A program made the translations under genes and the position numbers. 64,000 bases of DNA from Streptomyces sp. NRRL S-87 (GTDB lineage: Bacteria; Actinomycetota; Actinomycetes; Streptomycetales; Streptomycetaceae), in assembly GCF_000719335.1 (NCBI RefSeq), contig NZ_JOGB01000003.1:186001-250000 (forward strand), in the 5' to 3' direction. Positions within the stretch are counted from its first letter, which is position 1. The number at the start of each line of letters is the position of its first letter. The notes beneath the pieces were generated by a model. That model ran no database searches and was not told the DNA's origin. It saw only the letters and a program-made list of their open reading frames with translations. Positions 58,529 through 64,000 of this stretch are shown piece after piece.

Positions 58529-59380
58529 CTACGCGTCGACCGGCAGCGGCGGCGCCAGCGCCCTGAGGGCGGACTCCGACGGGGAGGCCGGCTCGGTCGT
58601 GTACGTGATCAGCAGCTGGTCCGGGTCGTCCGGCAGGCGCAGGGTCTCGTACGCGAGCGTGACCTCGCCGACCGCCGGGTGGCGCAGGGTCCAGCTGCCG
58701 TGCGTGCTGTCGCACACCTCGTGCTCGGCCCACAGGGCCCGGAACCGCGGGCTCTGCGCCGACAGCTCGGCGACCAGCGCGTCGTACCCGGGGTCGTCCG
58801 GGTGCCGGCCGCGCTCCAGGCGGAAGAACGAGGTCAGGCAGGCGGCCTTGGCCTCCGGATCGGCGAACCGGTCACGCCACTGCGGGTGCGTGAACAGCAG
58901 CCAGAGCTTGTTGCGCCGCTCTGCGGGCAGCGCGTCGAGGTCGGTGAACAGTGCCGCGTAGAGCGGGTTCCACGCGAGGATGTCGGTACGCCGCCCCAGG
59001 ACGCAGGCCGGGGTGCCGGGCATCGACTCCAGCAGGCGCCGCAGCCCGGGCCGCACCGTCTGCGGGGCGGCCGGTCCGGCGGAGCCGGCGGGGCGGGCGG
59101 GTGCGCCGCGCACGAGACGGTGCAGATGGGCGCGCTCGGGCCCGTCGAGCCGGAGCGCGGCCGCCACGGCGGCCACCACCTCGTCCGATACGTTGTCGGC
59201 GCGGCCCTGTTCCAGGCGCACGTAGTAGTCGGTGCTCACCCCCGCCAGCCGGGCGAGCTCCTCGCGGCGCAGGCCGGGTACGCGCCGGCGCCCGCCGAAC
59301 CGGGGCAGCCCGGCCTCCTCGGGGCTGAGCCGGGCCCGCCGGGACCGCAGGAAGGCTCCGAGTTCGGCTTTCCTATCCAT
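58529..59380 (-). CDS. XRE-family regulator with MmyB-like ligand domain
   Basis: 283 residues. The HTH (RREELARLAGVSTDYYVRLEQGRADNVSDEVVAAVAAAL, about 38-78) is followed by an MmyB-like PAS domain (about 110-270: DILAWNPLYAALF, HPQWRDRFADPEAKAAC, FRALWAEHEVCDSTHGSWTLRHPAVGEV). Such regulators bind fatty acid-like ligands and usually control a neighbouring dehydrogenase; none is adjacent. TACGAT 6 bases before the ATG suggests leaderless mRNA. Confidence 0.92.
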   Translation of the reverse strand: MDRKAELGAFLRSRRARLSPEEAGLPRFGGRRRVPGLRREELARLAGVSTDYYVRLEQGRADNVSDEVVAAVAAALRLDGPERAHLHRLVRGAPARPAGSAGPAAPQTVRPGLRRLLESMPGTPACVLGRRTDILAWNPLYAALFTDLDALPAERRNKLWLLFTHPQWRDRFADPEAKAACLTSFFRLERGRHPDDPGYDALVAELSAQSPRFRALWAEHEVCDSTHGSWTLRHPAVGEVTLAYETLRLPDDPDQLLITYTTEPASPSESALRALAPPLPVDA

Positions 59381-59386
59381 CCCTAG

Positions 59387-59392
59387 ATCGTA
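59387..59392 (-). promoter_or_regulatory. -10 element (TACGAT) for the XRE regulator
   Basis: A TANNNT hexamer exactly 6 bases before the ATG at 59380. Confidence 0.5.
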
Positions 59393-59407
59393 GGAGACAG
59401 CTCGGCC

Positions 59408-60313
59408 GTGTGGTGCTGCACCGGACTCCGCTGGCGGGCCGCCGGGCCCGCCCTGACCTGGTACGCGGTCGGGTCCGAGCACACGGGCGGGTCGGGGCGG
59501 ACCCGCGAGAGCCCGCTGGCGTACGGCCGGCCGCTCGCCTTCGCGGCCCGCGGCACCCGCCGCTGCGTGGGCGTCCGCCGGGCCGGGCGGTGGACGCCCT
59601 GCCCGGGCGGGCGGGAGGTCCCGGCCCGCGCGGGCCGCGACCAGTGCCCCGAGTGCGCAAGGCTGGACCGCTCCTTCTCAGTGGCCGCCGACACCAACGC
59701 GGCCGACCCCCGCCCGTACCGCGTCTACCTGGCCTGGTTCGGGCCCGGCCTGACCAAGGTCGGGATCACCGCCGAGGAGCGCGGCCCGGCCCGGCTGCTG
59801 GAACAGGGCGCGGTCGCCCACAGCTGGCTCGGGCGCGGTCCGCTCATGGCGGCCCGGCGCACCGAGGAGGTGCTGCGGGCCGCCCTCGGGGTGCCGGACC
59901 GGATCCCGTACGCGCACAAGCGGGCGGTACGGGCCGGACTGCCGCCGGTCGCGGAGCGGCGGGCGGAGCTCGCCGAGCTGCACGCCCGGGCCCTCGGGCT
60001 GCCCGGGTGGACCGAGACGCTGGAACCCCTGCCCTGCGTGGTCGCCGACCACACGGAGGTCTTCGGGCTCGCCGGGCTGCCGCGCCCGACGCGGGTGGTG
60101 GCGGAGCTGGTGGACGGCGGGACGGTGGCCGGGCGGCTGGTGGCGGCCGCCGGGCCGGACCTGCACCTCGCGGACGGGCTGGTGGTGGACACCCGGCTGC
60201 TGTGCGGATGGGTGCTCACCGCTCCGGGGGAGGCGGCGGCGGGCACCTCCGTGCCGGTCGCCCCCGTCGGTCCGGACCCGGCGGCGGGGCAGGAGCAGCC
60301 GGGGTTGTTCTGA
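59408..60313 (+). CDS. DUF2797-family protein
   Basis: 301 residues from GTG; AGGAG lies 11 bases upstream. The first 85 residues carry paired cysteines (MWCCTGL, RRCVGVRRAGRWTPCPGG, DQCPECARLDRSFS), probably a zinc ribbon. The middle YRVYLAWFGPGLTKVGITAEERGPARLLEQGA resembles a GIY-YIG-like fold (YLAWF...KVGIT). A beta-rich C-terminus follows. The family is uncharacterised; a nuclease-like or nucleic-acid-binding role is only an inference. Divergent from the XRE gene. Confidence 0.88.
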   Translation: MWCCTGLRWRAAGPALTWYAVGSEHTGGSGRTRESPLAYGRPLAFAARGTRRCVGVRRAGRWTPCPGGREVPARAGRDQCPECARLDRSFSVAADTNAADPRPYRVYLAWFGPGLTKVGITAEERGPARLLEQGAVAHSWLGRGPLMAARRTEEVLRAALGVPDRIPYAHKRAVRAGLPPVAERRAELAELHARALGLPGWTETLEPLPCVVADHTEVFGLAGLPRPTRVVAELVDGGTVAGRLVAAAGPDLHLADGLVVDTRLLCGWVLTAPGEAAAGTSVPVAPVGPDPAAGQEQPGLF

Positions 60314-60315
60314 CG

Positions 60316-61263
60316 TCAGTCGAGTCCGAAGAGCCGGGCCGCGTTGTCGTGGCAGACCGCGCGCAGCCACGGGTCGCCGAGGCCGAGTCGCTCGAGGGCC
60401 GTGAGCTGGTGCTCGTACGGGTACGGGATGTTCGGGAAGTCGGTGCCGAGCAGGACGCGGTCGCCGAGGTCCGCCAGCCGGGTCAGGGCCCCGGGCGGGT
60501 AGTCGCCGCCCAGTCGGTCGGCGAAGTCGGTGAAGGCCATCGTGGTGTCCAGGCGCACCGCCGGGTGCGCCTCGGCGAGCGCGAGGAAGTCCTCGTACTC
60601 GGGCAGGCCCATGTGCGCGACGACCAGGGGCAGCCGGGGATGCCGTGCGAGCAGGCGGGCGACCGGCTCCGGGCCGGTGTGCTTGCCGGGAGCGGGTCCC
60701 GAGCCGCAGTGGACCACGATCGGCGTGCTCGCTTCGGCGAGCAGTCCCCACACCGGGTCCAGCAGCGGGTCGTTCGGGTCGTACCCGCCGACCTGGACGT
60801 GGGCCTTGAAGACGCGGGCGCCGGCCTCCAGGGCGCGGCGGACGTACCGGTCGGCGCCCTCCTCCGGGAAGAAGGTCGCGGTGTGCAGGCAGTCGGGGGT
60901 CCGGGCGGCGAAGTCCGCGGCCCAGGAGTTCAGCCAGGCGGCCATGGCGGGCTTGTGCGGGTAGACCATGGAGGTGAAGGCCCGTACTCCGAACCGCCGC
61001 AGCAGCGCGACGCGTTCGGCCTCCTCGTGGCGGTAGGCGATGGGCCACTCGACGCCGGTCAGCGGGCCGACCGCGTCGAAGTAGTCCCAGACCTTGGCGA
61101 GCACGCGCTCGGGCATGAAGTGGGTGTGCACGTCGATCGGGCCCGGGACCCCGAGCCGGTCGCACAGGCGCCGCACGGCCGCGGCGGTGGCGGCGGTCGC
61201 GACCGGGTCCGTGCCCGCCGCCGCGCCCGCGCCGGGGGACCCTCCGGTCCCCTCAGGCTCCAC
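60316..61263 (-). CDS. Amidohydrolase-family metal-dependent hydrolase
   Basis: 315 residues from GTG at 61263, overlapping the previous gene by 11 bases. The TIM-barrel metal site starts with IDVHTHFMP (near 44), then VFKAHVQVGG, IVVHCGSG, VVAHMGLPEY and LLGTDFPNIPYPY (late Asp). This matches the TatD-like or ACMSD-like amidohydrolases that act on lactones or carboxylates. It is cotranscribed with the ABM protein gene. Confidence 0.9.
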   Translation of the reverse strand: MEPEGTGGSPGAGAAAGTDPVATAATAAAVRRLCDRLGVPGPIDVHTHFMPERVLAKVWDYFDAVGPLTGVEWPIAYRHEEAERVALLRRFGVRAFTSMVYPHKPAMAAWLNSWAADFAARTPDCLHTATFFPEEGADRYVRRALEAGARVFKAHVQVGGYDPNDPLLDPVWGLLAEASTPIVVHCGSGPAPGKHTGPEPVARLLARHPRLPLVVAHMGLPEYEDFLALAEAHPAVRLDTTMAFTDFADRLGGDYPPGALTRLADLGDRVLLGTDFPNIPYPYEHQLTALERLGLGDPWLRAVCHDNAARLFGLD

Positions 61264-61591
61264 GCACAAAGCCGTGGCTCCGCTCGACCCGGCCGACGTG
61301 GAGCGTGTAGCTCTCGTACCAGTCGGTGCGGCCCTTCTTCTGGGCCTGCTGGTGCTCCAGGTTGGTGCGCCAGACCTGCAGCGACTCCTCGTCGCGGAAG
61401 TACGCGACCGTGATGCTGAGGCCGCCGGGGGTGTGCGCGTTCTCGTGGCCGAGGTAGCCGGGGATGTCCTTGACCAGCTCGTTCATGCGGACCGACGTCT
61501 CCCCGTAGCCGTCGGGGTTCTCGGTGCGCACGGACGTGAACACGGTCATCAGGTAAGGCGGTTCGAACGCCGGAACAGGCTGGATGCTCAT
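61253..61591 (-). CDS. Antibiotic biosynthesis monooxygenase-domain protein
   Basis: 112 residues, a single ABM/EthD-like ferredoxin-fold domain: YLMTVFTSVRTENPDGYGETSVRMNELVKDIPGYLGHENAHTPGGLSITVAYFRDEESLQVWRTNLEHQQAQKKGRTDWY. The pair of conserved segments PGYLG and WRTNLEHQ is typical of YqjZ-type proteins. It is the first gene of a two-gene unit with the amidohydrolase, and divergent from the response regulator gene. Role unknown. Confidence 0.85.
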   Translation of the reverse strand: MSIQPVPAFEPPYLMTVFTSVRTENPDGYGETSVRMNELVKDIPGYLGHENAHTPGGLSITVAYFRDEESLQVWRTNLEHQQAQKKGRTDWYESYTLHVGRVERSHGFVRGA

Positions 61592-61758
61592 GCCGAACAC
61601 GATCGGCGGGCGGCGCGCCCGGTGTCCACACCCGAGGGCGAAGGGATCCAAGATTTGACCTTGGAACCGGTCCGTCCGCGCAAGGCCCCGCCCGTTTTCT
61701 CAGGAGATTCACAGACAAGGGCAAGAGGGCTCTCAGCGGCCCCGACCAGCCTGGCGGC

Positions 61759-62528
61759 ATGACGGCGACGACCCACTCCACGCACCGCTCCCCGTCCGCC
61801 TCCGCGACCCGGGACGGCAAGCTCGTCCGCCCCGACGGCGGCCCCTGCCGGGTGCTCGTCGTGGACGACGAGGCGGCGCTGTCCGAGCTGCTCTCGATGG
61901 CCCTGCGCTACGAGGGCTGCGACGTGCGCACCGCCGCGGACGGCGCGGGCGCGCTCCGGGCGGCCCGCACGTTCAAGCCCGACGTGGTGGTCCTCGACAT
62001 CATGCTGCCCGACATGGACGGGCTCACCGTCCTGGGCCGGCTGCGCCGCGAGCTGCCGCACGTCCCCGTCCTCTTCCTGACCGCCAAGGACGCCGTCGAG
62101 GACCGGATCGCCGGGCTCACCGCCGGCGGCGACGACTACGTCACCAAGCCCTTCAGCCTGGAGGAGGTGGTCGCCCGGCTGCGCGGACTGGTCCGCCGGT
62201 CCGGCGCCGCCGCGGCCGCCCGCAGCGAGTCGGTGCTGGTGGTCGGCGACCTCACGCTCGACGAGGACAGCCACGAGGTCACCCGGGGCGGCGACGGGAT
62301 CCACCTCACCGCGACCGAGTTCGAGCTGCTGCGCTACCTGATGCGCAACCCCCGCCGGGTGCTCAGCAAGGCGCAGATCCTGGACCGGGTGTGGTCCTAC
62401 GACTTCGGCGGCCAGGCCAACGTCGTCGAGCTGTACATCTCCTACCTGCGGCGCAAGCTGGAGACCGGGCGCACGCCCATGATCCACACCCGTCGCGGGG
62501 CCGGATACCTGATCAAGCCGGGCGAGTA

Positions 62529-62529
<1 letters not shown>
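61759..62529 (+). CDS. OmpR-family response regulator
   Basis: 256 residues. A 30-residue Ser/Thr-rich N-terminus precedes the receiver (VLVVDDEAALSELLSMALRYEG; phospho-Asp in VVVLDIMLPDMDG; Lys in DDYVTKPFSLEEV) and a winged-helix DNA-binding domain (LTATEFELLRYLMRNPRRVLSKAQILDRVWSYDFGG, ending HTRRGAGYLIKP). It overlaps the histidine kinase gene by one base (TAGTG). Confidence 0.95.

Positions 62530-64000
<1,471 letters not shown>

Overview
The window is about 64 kb of very GC-rich actinobacterial chromosome, almost certainly from a Streptomyces. The evidence is GC-rich third codon positions, many GTG starts, a Streptomyces subtilisin inhibitor gene, F420-type and Tat-exported enzymes, the cyd - serS - pheA - dtpA gene neighbourhood, and five exact copies of the ParB site GTTTCACGTGAAAC. 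Those sites, together with a dense DnaA-box cluster upstream of serS, suggest the region lies close to the replication origin. Most of the window is core chromosome. Mobile DNA is represented only by a wrecked integrase beside tRNA-Arg.

Region by region. 1-3.1 kb: the end of a CydCD-type ABC exporter (cytochrome bd assembly), then a DevS-like double-GAF histidine kinase. 3.2-10.6 kb: a HAD phosphatase, an F420-type oxidoreductase, KptA, an aquaporin with an altered second NPA box, a MerR regulator, and a coupled pair made of an M24 peptidase-like protein and an EphD-like hydrolase/SDR fusion. 10.8-15.2 kb: a four-gene operon of two ABC-2 type transporters, a strong terminator and a rhomboid-like membrane protein. 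15.3-18.9 kb: serS with a coupled HAD gene, and pheA, separated by a 605-base gene-free stretch rich in DnaA boxes. 19-25.2 kb: a copper-handling locus (DtpA peroxidase, CopC-CopD fusion, PCuAC chaperone, Sco, YcnI, and a membrane protein). 25.4-33 kb: two anti-sigma-like ATPases, a SpoIIE-type phosphatase, aminopeptidase P, a primase-like protein and a SEC-C protein. 33.1-39.8 kb: glycerophosphodiester phosphodiesterase, an HtrA protease, a LysR - cysteine dioxygenase - YeiH sulfur operon, and a secreted serine protease. 39.9-41.9 kb: tRNA-Ser(TGA), a K+ channel, a MazG-like protein and a small hypothetical protein.

42.1-49.7 kb is the most distinctive region. Five translationally coupled genes match in type the mycobacterial igr cholesterol side-chain module (two acyl-CoA dehydrogenases, a MaoC/DUF35 protein, a MaoC hydratase and an Ltp2-like thiolase-fold aldolase). 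A sigma factor and an acyl-CoA ligase follow. Palindromic operators lie in front of the first gene and of the ligase. 49.8-55.3 kb: a monooxygenase-fold membrane protein, a giant PAS/receiver protein with a degenerate kinase core and about 670 residues of Gly/Pro/Ala repeats, and the SSI inhibitor. 55.5-57 kb: tRNA-Ser(GCT), tRNA-Arg(ACG), the integrase remnant and a lower-GC hypothetical gene. 57-64 kb: SMP-30 lactonase divergent from an AsnC regulator, an XRE regulator, a DUF2797 protein, an amidohydrolase, an ABM protein, and an OmpR-type two-component system whose kinase runs off the end and carries two ParB sites inside its ATPase domain.

At least nine genes have a TANNNT hexamer 6-7 bases before the start codon, so leaderless mRNAs look common here. 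Gene identities come from reading motifs and from knowledge of the families. No database search was run.
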